From Flavipsychrobacter stenotrophus (lineage in GTDB: Bacteria > Bacteroidota > Bacteroidia > Chitinophagales > Chitinophagaceae), in NCBI RefSeq assembly GCF_002954265.1, contig NZ_PPSL01000005.1:1-64000 (forward strand): a stretch of DNA of 64,000 bases. Direction: 5' to 3'. This document shows, piece after piece, positions 27,409 through 35,864 of this stretch (position 1 is the first letter of the stretch; every line of letters begins with the position of its first letter). The position numbers and the translations under genes are program-made. Below the pieces are notes generated by a model. The model worked only from the letters and a program-made list of their open reading frames with translations. It made no database searches and was not told where the DNA came from.

Positions 27409-28476
27409 TTAGTTAGGCCAATATCCTAAAATGGAAGCCATAACAAGTTCTGTAAGACCATATTCTCTACGGTTCTGCCAATCACATATAAGGGATATAT
27501 CCTCAAAAGGCTCATTAAAATCGATGGTCAATTGAATAAGAGCTGCGATTTGATTGTACAATATCACCTTCGCTAATAGCACATCTTTTCTCTTTGTAAT
27601 AAAAACCAAGTGAGCGTCCTTCGGAAAGTTTATATCGCTTGATTCAAACGGCTTTGCCCCTTCAAAATCATAATTCGCAAATCCAGACGTACTATTATTG
27701 ACAATCCAATTTCTCAGAGGGTCAAATCGGTCGTTCATTACAAAGTCTCGTCCCATCTTTAATGCAAGAAAATTAAAGGCAATCTTCGCAAAAATTCTTA
27801 AATGGGATAGGTCTATGAAACTTTTCTGTTGAAAGCTTAATTCTCCTGTGTTTGAATGCACTGGATTATCAGAAGGTATTGTTTGCCCAATTTTTTTGAT
27901 AATTTCAGAATTCAAAACGAAGTTGCTATGGGTATTTAACGCAAGAAAAGCATTGAAATTCTCTTCAACTTTGTCTTGAATGGCAAAGATGATAGTATCT
28001 GCATCGAGTTCATTTGTTTTAATGATTTTTATTCTTAGTCCTTCGGGTATGCTGCATAGGATGCGATATTTTTCCGCTTCTAATAAAAAATCACCATAAA
28101 CTTGAGGCGTAAATGAAAAGCTGCATGAACCACTTCTAAGATTTATCCGAGCCTGAGGAATTTCTACTGTCAATTTTTGCTGAATATATCCTAATAACAC
28201 ATCCGAGTTATGTTCAACTCTCTTAATAACATAAATCCTTGACTTAGTAGCTTTGCTATTGGAAAGGCTTCCCTTTTTGCCTGGTCCGTAAAATTGGCGA
28301 ATTGTCCCAATGAATGAGTCCCTTATAAACTCTTGCTCTAACTTAGATATTTCATTATTGAATCTGTCACTAACATACCCTATAGACAAAGCAACTCTAC
28401 CTCCTAACGCTTGTGGAAACACATGTTCTTCACTGTTATACACCAAGTCAACAACACCTTTTAAATATATGCACAT
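27409..28476 (-). CDS. HNH-like endonuclease (HNH_5 type N-terminus)
   Basis: The 355-residue protein starts MCIYLKG and has SEEHVFPQALGG (about 15-26), the EH-x-x-P-x-x-LGG core of HNH_5-type nucleases. The usual second Cys of the first knuckle is missing (C-I-Y-L instead of C-x-x-C), so zinc binding may be altered. The large rest (50-355) is an unrecognised domain. It is transcribed alone. It may be a restriction-type effector of the island; no partner is evident. Confidence 0.6.
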   Translation of the reverse strand: MCIYLKGVVDLVYNSEEHVFPQALGGRVALSIGYVSDRFNNEISKLEQEFIRDSFIGTIRQFYGPGKKGSLSNSKATKSRIYVIKRVEHNSDVLLGYIQQKLTVEIPQARINLRSGSCSFSFTPQVYGDFLLEAEKYRILCSIPEGLRIKIIKTNELDADTIIFAIQDKVEENFNAFLALNTHSNFVLNSEIIKKIGQTIPSDNPVHSNTGELSFQQKSFIDLSHLRIFAKIAFNFLALKMGRDFVMNDRFDPLRNWIVNNSTSGFANYDFEGAKPFESSDINFPKDAHLVFITKRKDVLLAKVILYNQIAALIQLTIDFNEPFEDISLICDWQNRREYGLTELVMASILGYWPN

Positions 28477-28622
28477 AGGATAAAGGTAAAGTATAAACGT
28501 AAAGCATTACTGTAATGTGATTAACTATAGGAGAAAGCTAAAGTCATGCTAAGACCCATTAACTTGTTTTCCGTTGTCGTAGTTACCTGTTACCCTTGCT
28601 ACATAAAAACAAACGAAATTTT

Positions 28623-29306
28623 ATGGAAGCAAACGAACAAGTACTCGCGTTCATCAAGAACAACCCAAACACAAACAAGGTAGCCATCAGTGACGCAACT
28701 GGAATCAAAGGGTTACCTCTCTTCAACATTTTAAAGAAGTTGCAAACCGAGCAGCAGATAACCTCTCAGGGTGAAGGACCAGATATGACCTTCTCTGCTG
28801 TTGTCGAAGAAACACCTGCGGGTGACAATGAAACTCCTGTGGTAATCGAACCAATAGTTCCTATCGTAACTCCTTCTACAGAAGAAACTGCCGACAAGCA
28901 GAATGTTACTGAAGACAAGGCTCCACTTGAAGAAAAGAAGGAAGAACCGGTAGCCAAGGTAACGTCAACAAGAAACAAGGACAAGTATATCTTCAATGCC
29001 GAAGAGTATGGCAAGGGTCCTTTAGTAAGAACCGTTGTTGCACAATACATGATTGACCACCCATCAACAACATTCAAGCAACTCAAGGAAAAATTTCCTG
29101 ATACCCTCATGAAGCGCTTCGGGGTGTTTGAAGAAATGGCAAAGGCTAAGGAACTGAGTGGAACAAGAGATCGGTATTTCTTCAAAAGTGAACATTTGAT
29201 AAAGACAGCCGATAAGAAGACGCTCTCGGTATGCTCGCAGTGGACAGCGGGTCTAATCGGTCCGTTTCTGGATGTCGCTCGCAAGCTTGGCTACGACATT
29301 TCGTAA
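28623..29306 (+). CDS. Winged-helix-like protein with acidic linker, unknown
   Basis: The 227-residue protein has an N-terminal segment resembling a winged helix (VLAFIKNNPNTNKVAISDAT). A Pro/Glu/Thr-rich acidic linker follows (about 60-115), then a second domain (KYIFNAEEYGKGPLVRTVVA to about 220) containing another helix-turn-helix-like stretch. Such an architecture fits a DNA-binding or scaffold protein. The ATG at 28623 was chosen because the reading before it has no similarity to anything and the start MEANEQVLAFI suits the domain. A strong terminator follows the stop. Confidence 0.5.
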   Translation: MEANEQVLAFIKNNPNTNKVAISDATGIKGLPLFNILKKLQTEQQITSQGEGPDMTFSAVVEETPAGDNETPVVIEPIVPIVTPSTEETADKQNVTEDKAPLEEKKEEPVAKVTSTRNKDKYIFNAEEYGKGPLVRTVVAQYMIDHPSTTFKQLKEKFPDTLMKRFGVFEEMAKAKELSGTRDRYFFKSEHLIKTADKKTLSVCSQWTAGLIGPFLDVARKLGYDIS

Positions 29307-29329
29307 GTACAATCCTCATTTGTAAATTG

Positions 29330-29363
29330 AATGGACATCAGAAATGGTGTCCATTTTTATTTT
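29330..29363 (+). terminator. Rho-independent terminator after the winged-helix gene
   Basis: AATGGACAT (29330-29338) pairs with GTGTCCATT (29347-29355), then TTTATTTT. Confidence 0.8.
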
Positions 29364-29489
29364 GCGCTGAAGTCAAAAAACGTCTTGCTATTCTTGACCA
29401 AATCATTTGCCTTAAGCGTTTATATCTACTTGCTGCTTAGAGTCAAAAAACAAACTCAGAATTGCGCCAGATGAACATTGGTAAACTTG

Positions 29490-29744
29490 TTACTTCTGCA
29501 CGCTTTCTTTTTTAAAATCAAAGAAATCTTTCGGCTCAACTCCCAACGTTGATGCAAACAGAAATACGAAACTAATACTTGCTCCTATTTCACCTCTTTC
29601 AATCCTTCCTATTTGTGATAATGCCAAGTCAGTTGAATATGCAAGTGATTCCTGTGTGACACCCTTTTCAAGACGTAGTTCCCTCAGCCTTTTACCAAAA
29701 GCTTTCAGTCCTTCTTCGTCCTTATAATTCGGCTTACGTCCCAC
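29490..29744 (-). CDS. XRE-family helix-turn-helix regulator
   Basis: The 84-residue protein is a single HTH_3 domain: FGKRLRELRLEKGVTQESLA, then DLALSQIGRIERGEIGASIS (recognition helix), with the tail FLFASTLGVEPKDFFDF. Length is typical for Bacteroidota minimal XRE regulators (70-90). It stands alone, divergent from the exported-protein gene at 29832. It is a candidate to bind the palindromes scattered over the island; nothing in sequence proves the pairing. Confidence 0.85.
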   Translation of the reverse strand: MGRKPNYKDEEGLKAFGKRLRELRLEKGVTQESLAYSTDLALSQIGRIERGEIGASISFVFLFASTLGVEPKDFFDFKKESVQK

Positions 29745-29831
29745 ATGTCAAAGTGATACATAACAGCCCGAATAAATTAACGCACATTTGCTCTATTTGT
29801 GATTTTATCGGCTATCTTGCTTAAAAAAATC

Positions 29832-30671
29832 ATGAAGACTAAATCAATTAAGCTATCACTGGCGATTATGGGAATGGCAATTTTATCGTCCCAAGCAGTA
29901 AGTGCTCAGAGTGTGGAAGAGCAAATGAACAGGATGTATGGCACAACTGTTACCGCACGAACAAACAATAGCTCAACTCCAAAAGCTACCGGACCAAAAA
30001 ATGCGCCAGGCAATATGATTTCTGAAAAGCAGATTTATTGGTTTTACCTCAAAAACCAGCATAGGGATATTGCTACCAAGAAATTTGTAAAGTTCAGTAC
30101 TAATGATACCAATGAAGTAGTATCAGATTACCTCAAGAACATTTACCGCATAGATTTAGCTACCTATAACGAATTTGAAAGGAGAAGGATCCTTGCTAAA
30201 ACTAAAGACGAGATAAACGCAGGAATTGCTACGCTTAACTATCTAACTGAATATACAAAGTCTGTACTTGTTGAAAGCATTGGAGAATACAGCTTTACTA
30301 ACCATACCCTCAAGTTTGAATTACGTAACAATAGGTCATTCCTTCACAAATTCAACGGCCTTGATTTTATCGCTGTCAACATTCCTGCTGTAATATCCCA
30401 CATGTATGTTAACCTCAATGAAGCAGATGCAGAAAAAGTGGTAACAAGACTTAGAGGTCAAGACATCGGAAGGAATGTTGCAGGAGTAAAATACATTAAG
30501 ATATTGCCTATTGCCATAGAAGGTAAAAAGACCAAATATCTACTGGCAACCGAATCAAAAACAGCCTTCTATTACATGGAGTGGGAAGACGGAAGCTGGA
30601 ATTATGGCGATAAGATCGGCGAGAGCGAATGGAGTTCGGAAGACGAATTCCCACACCCAGAAATGCAGTAA
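29832..30671 (+). CDS. Exported protein, unknown
   Basis: The 279-residue protein has a Sec signal peptide (MKTKSIKLSLAIMGMAILSS, cleavage near SAQ-S at about 25) and a soluble body. It is mixed alpha/beta with many charged residues, and ends in an acidic tail. A start at 29799 would spoil the signal peptide, so 29832 was taken. It is followed after 35 bp by a lipoprotein gene, and both end at a shared terminator. No family recognised. Confidence 0.6.
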   Translation: MKTKSIKLSLAIMGMAILSSQAVSAQSVEEQMNRMYGTTVTARTNNSSTPKATGPKNAPGNMISEKQIYWFYLKNQHRDIATKKFVKFSTNDTNEVVSDYLKNIYRIDLATYNEFERRRILAKTKDEINAGIATLNYLTEYTKSVLVESIGEYSFTNHTLKFELRNNRSFLHKFNGLDFIAVNIPAVISHMYVNLNEADAEKVVTRLRGQDIGRNVAGVKYIKILPIAIEGKKTKYLLATESKTAFYYMEWEDGSWNYGDKIGESEWSSEDEFPHPEMQ

Positions 30672-30706
30672 ACAAAATCAATTTAGAAACTATTAAAACT
30701 AACAAA

Positions 30707-30991
30707 ATGAAAAAACTATTAATTGTAGTGGCAGTATTATTGGCGTCTTGTCATTCAGGAGCGTCAAGTGATAAGATAGAAAAGTCTTTAAAAGTAGGAT
30801 TTAAGGAAAGGACAGGTTTTGAAGCTGAAGAGGTACATCTTGTAAAGACATCAGAATATAAATTTGAAGGTTACGTTGTTTACAACTTGTATGGAAACCA
30901 TCTTCGAAAGAACGTCTATGTTCAAGTCGACATGGATCATCCCGACCAATTTATGTGGAATTATAATGGTGACCTATTTCACGGCAACTAA
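30707..30991 (+). CDS. Small lipoprotein
   Basis: The 94-residue protein begins MKKLLIVVAVLLASCHSG, a lipoprotein signal peptide with lipobox LLAS-C (Cys15). The mature part is short, beta-rich and of unknown role. It is second in a two-gene unit with the exported protein at 29832. A start at 30629 would lose the signal peptide. Confidence 0.65.
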   Translation: MKKLLIVVAVLLASCHSGASSDKIEKSLKVGFKERTGFEAEEVHLVKTSEYKFEGYVVYNLYGNHLRKNVYVQVDMDHPDQFMWNYNGDLFHGN

Positions 30992-31017
30992 AATTCCATC
31001 TATCTGAATAAATAAGT

Positions 31018-31047
31018 AAGGACATCAAAGCGATGTCCTTTTCTTTT
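31018..31047 (+). terminator. Rho-independent terminator after the lipoprotein gene
   Basis: AAGGACATC (31018-31026) pairs with GATGTCCTT (31032-31040), followed by TTCTTTT. Confidence 0.85.
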
Positions 31048-31188
31048 CATCAATTTCTTATCAGTGGTTTTTAGATTATAGAGATATAAACCCTCTCCCA
31101 AGAAACTCAGCATGAACCAATGTATCGTGCACATACAATTGCCCTTTACAGCCTAAAAGAAAATATAGCATAAATCTCTGCCAGCTTA

Positions 31189-31425
31189 TCACAACATTGG
31201 CCGGCTTATTGTTTCATCTGCAAATAATTCCATCAATTGGATCAAAGTATCAACATCTTCAATGACTGTGTCAAAATCGGTACTCAATCCTGCATTCTGA
31301 AAGCGTAGATAATCGAAGAACACTTTCCTCAGGCTTCTGCTTATCCTCAATGAATCATGGTCTTTATTGAAACTGTTCAGCTTCTCCATCAACTTGTCAG
31401 ACAGTACCATTTCTTGATTGGGCAT
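31189..31425 (-). CDS. Hypothetical helical protein
   Basis: The 78-residue, mostly helical protein is acidic at the C-terminus (VIEDVDTLIQLMELF). It has no motif I recognise. It is alone and divergent from the DUF6876 gene, with a 134-bp gap. The helical, charged composition would suit a small partner or accessory protein. Confidence 0.45.
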   Translation of the reverse strand: MPNQEMVLSDKLMEKLNSFNKDHDSLRISRSLRKVFFDYLRFQNAGLSTDFDTVIEDVDTLIQLMELFADETISRPML

Positions 31426-31559
31426 TGAATAAACATTTGTCTGAAATTATGCGCGCAATGCAACATGGGCGCCATGTTTGCTTAAGTTTAGCACCCATCA
31501 TAACAGCGGGGAAAGGAAACGCTGCTATACTGCATCATAATTCAGAACACGGATAAATT

Positions 31560-31895
31560 ATGAATGCAAACGATTCACTCAGGGAGCATACCTGCTCAGA
31601 CGAATACTACAAATACAACTTCGGCCTTGTAATAACTTCTGGCTCTAAGGCACTCGCGGACAAGTTCAGTTGTTATTGGTTCTTAGACATCATTGCTTCT
31701 TATCAAGGACAGTTGAAGAATGACGAGTTCCAAGTATGGACATTGAAAAGGACTGGTGCAAAAGCAATTGTTACGTGCACCGATGGCAATGACAATGTCC
31801 TCAAGAAGCAGCGCATACCTTGGACAGACTTCGAAGCAGATGAAGCGACAGTATGGGTTGAATTCGGAACAGCTCTTTTACCGAGCGAACATTGA
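31560..31895 (+). CDS. DUF6876 family protein
   Basis: The 111-residue protein matches the DUF6876 pattern: a YYKYNFGLVITSG start, SKALADKFSCYWFLDIIAS, FQVWTLKR, then IPWTDFEADEATVWVEFGT and the end LLPSEH. This family is common on Bacteroidota and other mobile elements and has no known function. It is followed by two small genes (31918 and 32144), probably as one operon. Confidence 0.75.
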   Translation: MNANDSLREHTCSDEYYKYNFGLVITSGSKALADKFSCYWFLDIIASYQGQLKNDEFQVWTLKRTGAKAIVTCTDGNDNVLKKQRIPWTDFEADEATVWVEFGTALLPSEH

Positions 31896-31917
31896 TTAAC
31901 TCTAAAACAGAAAGACA

Positions 31918-32157
31918 ATGTCAACGAAAGATTATAACGACTATCAGGCAGTGGCAGCACTTGGGCTACTGCCAGACAACGAGAATCCACTCTTTTTATT
32001 CAACTCAACATCAAAAGAATTGTTGCTTGATATTGTCAATGGTAGATTAGATCCTGTTCAAATGGCAAGACTTGAACTAATGAACAGAGGACTTGATACT
32101 GAAACTGGAAACTGGATTGGCTGGCCTAAAAAATCAATGGAAGATGTGTTCAAGTGA
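31918..32157 (+). CDS. Hypothetical small protein
   Basis: The 79-residue protein, with the run GRLDPVQMARLELMNRGLD, looks helical and recalls short ICE-borne proteins of unknown role. It lies 22 bp after the DUF6876 gene and overlaps the start of the next gene by 14 bp, so the three are one transcription unit. Confidence 0.55.
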   Translation: MSTKDYNDYQAVAALGLLPDNENPLFLFNSTSKELLLDIVNGRLDPVQMARLELMNRGLDTETGNWIGWPKKSMEDVFK

Positions 32158-32332
32158 AAACGATAAATCGAAGATGCATCCCTTGATGCAGATTGCCTTG
32201 ATTCTTGTAGCGATATACTACTTCTTCAAACTGATGGAAATGGCATACCATTGGTATAAGAATGCAAGCAAACTACAGAAGAGAATTGTCTGGTTGACGA
32301 TTGTAGTTCTATTCATCATGTCGCGCTTTTAG
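32144..32332 (+). CDS. Small membrane protein, unknown
   Basis: The 62-residue protein (from MCSSEND; an internal start at 32174 is possible) has two hydrophobic segments (about 14-30 and 44-60) with a lysine-rich loop. It overlaps the previous gene by 14 bp, suggesting coupled translation. Function unknown. Confidence 0.5.
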   Translation: MCSSENDKSKMHPLMQIALILVAIYYFFKLMEMAYHWYKNASKLQKRIVWLTIVVLFIMSRF

Positions 32333-32533
32333 AAAGTGGTCGGGGGATTGGATGACTATAGCAATATCTCTCACTCGTGGGCTGCAATGATAAATATATA
32401 TTGACAACAAGACCACAACAGCCATTCATAGCGATTAGGTCTTCAACATCACAACGAAACCAATTCAGAGTATAAACGGCAAGCAATCACTAATAAGGTC
32501 GAAATTTGAAAAGTATGTGAACGGCCATAAATA

Positions 32534-32558
32534 GAAAATCCTGCCAATTACAGCAGGA
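32534..32558 (-). terminator. Terminator after the gene at 32581
   Basis: TCCTGC and GCAGGA (32539-32558) form a short hairpin, followed on the minus strand by TTTT. Nearby, 32393-32406 holds a palindrome half-site (ATATTGACA). Confidence 0.55.
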
Positions 32559-32580
32559 CATCTATTCAACGGAACACACC

Positions 32581-33057
32581 TCATTTTGCTCTTACGCAAT
32601 TCTCTTTTAGAAAATCCCTTTCAACAATGAATGTTGCAATGAATTGACGACCGTTTTCTATTAGACGGATGCTGCGTTTATAATTGCCTTCCTTTAAAAG
32701 TTGATTTACCAAAGAAGATTTCAGATAAGACGTATCCTTTTCATTTGGTAAAATAATCCTGAAATAGTCTGCATTGTTAGCAGTTGCTGGAAAAGGATAT
32801 GTTACTCCAACAACTTGCCTCAGAAATTCAACTTCAAACATTGATGTGTAAGCTGGTTCTAATTTCTTAGATGCTGATTTCAGTTCATGTACACCATGAT
32901 CTGACTTAGCCTCAAATCTTAGTGGCTTCTTTGAATCTAAAGAGTATGGGTCAAACCGTCTTTCTTGTTCTTCAAATTCTGTATCCCTGATTAGTTTATT
33001 AATGAGGTCTTTTATGACTTCGTCTTTGATATGCTGAGGTGTGTATTCCTGTTCCAT
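32581..33057 (-). CDS. Hypothetical protein
   Basis: The 158-residue soluble protein opens with the acidic helical MEQEYTPQHIKDEVIKDLIN, followed by a beta-rich half ending IATFIVERDFLKEN. No family recognised. Its ATG is preceded by the A-rich leader typical of this island. Upstream lie palindromic element copy C and a dispersed palindrome. Confidence 0.5.
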   Translation of the reverse strand: MEQEYTPQHIKDEVIKDLINKLIRDTEFEEQERRFDPYSLDSKKPLRFEAKSDHGVHELKSASKKLEPAYTSMFEVEFLRQVVGVTYPFPATANNADYFRIILPNEKDTSYLKSSLVNQLLKEGNYKRSIRLIENGRQFIATFIVERDFLKENCVRAK

Positions 33058-33096
33058 TACCTTTTAATTTTAAATAGTCCACAATAGGAAACATAA

Positions 33097-33153
33097 AAAG
33101 TGCAAAGCATAAACAATCGGAAAGAGATATAATTATATTACGGTTTGCACTTT
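33097..33153 (-). repeat. 57-bp palindromic element, copy C (intergenic)
   Basis: Arms AAAGTGCAAAGCATAA and TTACGGTTTGCACTTT with the ACAATCGGA core. The minus-strand phase used in copies A and B is still open and would encode SANRNIIISLSDCLCFAL, although it is not in a gene here. Confidence 0.85.
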
Positions 33154-33159
33154 TTCAAT

Positions 33160-33173
33160 TATCAATATTGACA
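33160..33173 (-). promoter_or_regulatory. Dispersed palindrome, site 7 (TATCAATATTGACA)
   Basis: It lies 7 bp past the stop of the methyltransferase gene (33181) and 6 bp from palindromic element copy C. Confidence 0.65.
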
Positions 33174-33180
33174 TTAATTG

Positions 33181-34119
33181 CTAACAGTTATACAAAGCAG
33201 ATTTCATTAGAATCTCATAATGTATATGTTTCATAATGGCTTCAGCAAATTGCGGCATCACCATATTGCCGAGTGCATCTCTTGTACGTGCACTACCCCA
33301 AGTAGAGAAGTCATAATTTGTCATGTCCGTCAATATAAGACGTTCTTGAATTGTTAGCTTTTGCCAACGATCGTTCTTATATATTTCTTCACTGTCACCG
33401 CCAGTCATGGTACCGAATACTTTCGTAATACCATCTTGCGGCCGCTGCTTAAATTGTCCGGATCGGTAAAATTCGGCACCAACTGTAGCAAAAGCTGATT
33501 GCTTAGAGAAATCAACCGGTTGAAGTAGAGGAAAAGAAGGCTTTACTTTTAGATCTTTTCTAACACCAATAATTGTCACTCGGTCTCTGGATTGAAAAGC
33601 ACCAAAGTTTTCAGCATTTAACACTCTGATGTCCCAATCATAGCCTGTCATTTTATTCATTTTGCTATACACCATGTCTCGGAATGGACGCATCTCGTCA
33701 CTCATAAATCTTGGGACTTGCTCGATAAAAACAGTTTTTGGTTGCGCTTCTTCGACAATTCGAAGCATTTCAAACATGAGCATGTTAAGAGGATGAAATA
33801 CGCTTCGATTGCTGCTAAGTGAAGTCATACCAAAACATGGTGGTCCACCAACAAGACAATCAATGTCCCCTTTGTTTATAGTAATGCCGATATTTCTCAA
33901 CTCTCTTTGAATGTCAGCAAATACAAGGTCGCACACATCTGCTGTGTAGAATGTTTCCATGTCTGCGGCTGTCATATTCTTATGGTTTGCTTCAAATAAT
34001 TCACGAACATCTTTTTCAATGTCTGTAGAGAATGGCGTGTAGAAATCGGCGCGTTGTGCGCCGATCTCTATACCACGTAAGTTTGAAAATAGTCCGATTG
34101 CTATTGGCTTTTTGTTCAT
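33181..34119 (-). CDS. DNA (cytosine-5)-methyltransferase
   Basis: The 312-residue enzyme has the catalytic loop GGPPCFG with nucleophile Cys95 (motif IV), an ENV-like motif as FIEQVP (about 135-140, motif VI) and the NFGAFQSRDRVTIIG block (motif VIII). Motif I is unusual: GLFSNLRGIEIG instead of F-x-G-x-GG. The C-terminal end LGNMVMPQFAEAI fits motif X. It methylates cytosine in a short site; the target cannot be read. No restriction enzyme is adjacent, so it is an orphan or anti-restriction methylase. The ParB-like gene lies just upstream. Confidence 0.85.
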   Translation of the reverse strand: MNKKPIAIGLFSNLRGIEIGAQRADFYTPFSTDIEKDVRELFEANHKNMTAADMETFYTADVCDLVFADIQRELRNIGITINKGDIDCLVGGPPCFGMTSLSSNRSVFHPLNMLMFEMLRIVEEAQPKTVFIEQVPRFMSDEMRPFRDMVYSKMNKMTGYDWDIRVLNAENFGAFQSRDRVTIIGVRKDLKVKPSFPLLQPVDFSKQSAFATVGAEFYRSGQFKQRPQDGITKVFGTMTGGDSEEIYKNDRWQKLTIQERLILTDMTNYDFSTWGSARTRDALGNMVMPQFAEAIMKHIHYEILMKSALYNC

Positions 34120-34182
34120 AATATGTTTTTTGATTTTGGTTGTTTTAAAAATGATTGAGAATAAACGATTTTTTGGCAGTTA

Positions 34183-35073
34183 TTAAGCGGCTTTTCTAAT
34201 TACCAATTCGATGTTATATAGATTACCTGCAGCATCCAACCTATGAAATTCTGCACCGCCTTCAAATGCTTCTTTCCTGGAAGTATATGCCACTTCGATT
34301 TCTTTACCGAACAACTGACAAAGAGCAGCTGATCCCTCTATGATTACATCTACAGTTTTACCGCTGGCGTATCTAATTTGTATAGACTCCATTGCCTCAC
34401 ATTCAACCATATTACGCTCGCCGGCATAATTATTCTTCGGAGCTTTGCTGGCGGTTGGAGCTGGAGGGACATCGTTGCCGGGAGTTTCGCAAGGAAGTGA
34501 TGGTGGGTTATTCTCCTCCTTGATGGCTTTTAGCGCTTCTGTATAAGACATTTCATCTTTGTCGATCATACCAAGAAACTCTGGATGATACTTATAGATT
34601 TTCTGGTAACCATTCACCATGCCATAACTGTAACCTATGAGCTTTCCGATCTTTGCATCAGTACTATCACCAGGAACATCACAAGCCCAAGTTATGCCAG
34701 TTTCATTTTTTGTCAAGTAATCACGGTAATCGATAATCAAATTAGCCAGCGCTTTTTTAGTCAACCTTTTTCTGACGTTCATCAATGAAACAACCTGTGG
34801 TATCTCATCGTCCAAAAGATTTTCAATTGTAGTTACTTCAATCTCCTTGATCTTAGCAGCTTTGGCTACCTGAACGAACTCCCAATTGCAGAGTACAACT
34901 CCAGTTGCGGTTATTACAACACCTTTGAGGTGTTCTGTCAGTCCGAATCTTCCTAACTGGTCGATTTCAAATTCAGACGGCTTGTCGATTCCGTACCTCT
35001 TAAGCATTGCGGCTTGTTTCAATTGATTAACTGGCATCATCTTTACGTTGATCGTGTAGTTTGTCTTTTTCAT
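34183..35073 (-). CDS. ParB/Srx-like protein
   Basis: The 296-residue protein has an N-terminal ParB-like fold (about 10-90: MMPVNQLKQAA, then a domain resembling the ParB nuclease/clamp fold, GVVITATGVVLCNWE, IKEIEVTTIENLLDDE). A helical middle part (about 95-190) could hold a HTH (KIGKLIGYSYGMVNGYQKIY). A Pro-rich linker and a C-terminal beta domain follow. ParB-like proteins bind palindromic centromere or operator sites. It is upstream of the methylase gene (64-bp gap). It is a candidate binder of the TGTCAATATTGACA sites; no ParA is present. Confidence 0.6.
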   Translation of the reverse strand: MKKTNYTINVKMMPVNQLKQAAMLKRYGIDKPSEFEIDQLGRFGLTEHLKGVVITATGVVLCNWEFVQVAKAAKIKEIEVTTIENLLDDEIPQVVSLMNVRKRLTKKALANLIIDYRDYLTKNETGITWACDVPGDSTDAKIGKLIGYSYGMVNGYQKIYKYHPEFLGMIDKDEMSYTEALKAIKEENNPPSLPCETPGNDVPPAPTASKAPKNNYAGERNMVECEAMESIQIRYASGKTVDVIIEGSAALCQLFGKEIEVAYTSRKEAFEGGAEFHRLDAAGNLYNIELVIRKAA

Positions 35074-35213
35074 TTTTTTTGGTTTTAAATTGTTTATGGA
35101 TTTGGTTAATTGATGACTTTTTTAAGTTTTAGAAATGGCTACGCCTAATCGGTTCGCATTCTCTTTTTGGAACCGTGAGTTTTATTGAATAAATCGCTTA
35201 TGATAATTACTTA

Positions 35214-35675
35214 CTAAGCAGCAATCGGAGTATAATATGATTGCAGTGCAGGGAAGATGTTGGACAACGTGGTCACTAAATGAGTATTGTTAGCAACAGA
35301 TAATCTCTTAAGGATTTCCTTAGCTTTTTGCGCAGCTTCTGTAATTGTTATTGAAACAACTGCTTTAATTGTAGTCAATATTCTCTTAGCAGCATTTTGT
35401 TTTGACTGTATTGGCAGCGCAACAAAATTTTCAGACACCTTATAGTATATAACTACCATGAACTGACCAACAACAGGCTTTCCAATCGCTCTTACCTTTG
35501 ATTTGAACCATGTATTTTTATTACACAATACACAAGCTTCAACAACATCAATATTGACAATGTCCAGTCCCTGCTCGATAGCAAGTACTTCTTGGGTAGA
35601 CTTGATTCTGTTGGCAATCTTCTCATTGAAGAAACCCTTAATAATTTTGATCGTGGTCATTTTCTCGTTCATCAT
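35214..35675 (-). CDS. Hypothetical protein
   Basis: The 153-residue protein is alpha/beta, with a short CVLCNKNTW segment (a possible metal knuckle with one C-x-x-C) and a helical C-terminus. No family recognised. A second ATG (codon 5 or 6) is possible. It lies upstream of the ParB-like gene with a 140-bp gap. Its coding sequence contains one dispersed palindrome. Confidence 0.45.
   Translation of the reverse strand: MMNEKMTTIKIIKGFFNEKIANRIKSTQEVLAIEQGLDIVNIDVVEACVLCNKNTWFKSKVRAIGKPVVGQFMVVIYYKVSENFVALPIQSKQNAAKRILTTIKAVVSITITEAAQKAKEILKRLSVANNTHLVTTLSNIFPALQSYYTPIAA
35546..35559. promoter_or_regulatory. Dispersed palindrome, site 8 (CATCAATATTGACA)
   Basis: This is the only good copy inside a coding sequence (gene at 35214). 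Confidence 0.5.
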
Positions 35676-35864
35676 TTTTGTTTTTTTTCAAAGTTATTTT
35701 CAGTTGTTCCCTACTTGCTTATTTTAACCTCCCGGTGCTTTTCACCTTCAGAAAAGATTGGTAATTGCTTTCGGCGAAGATAATTTCAGTTGTTGCCCAC
35801 TTGCTTAGTTTAACCTCCTGCGCCTTTCCAGGCATTTAACTTACTTTGTGAACAAATAGCCACT

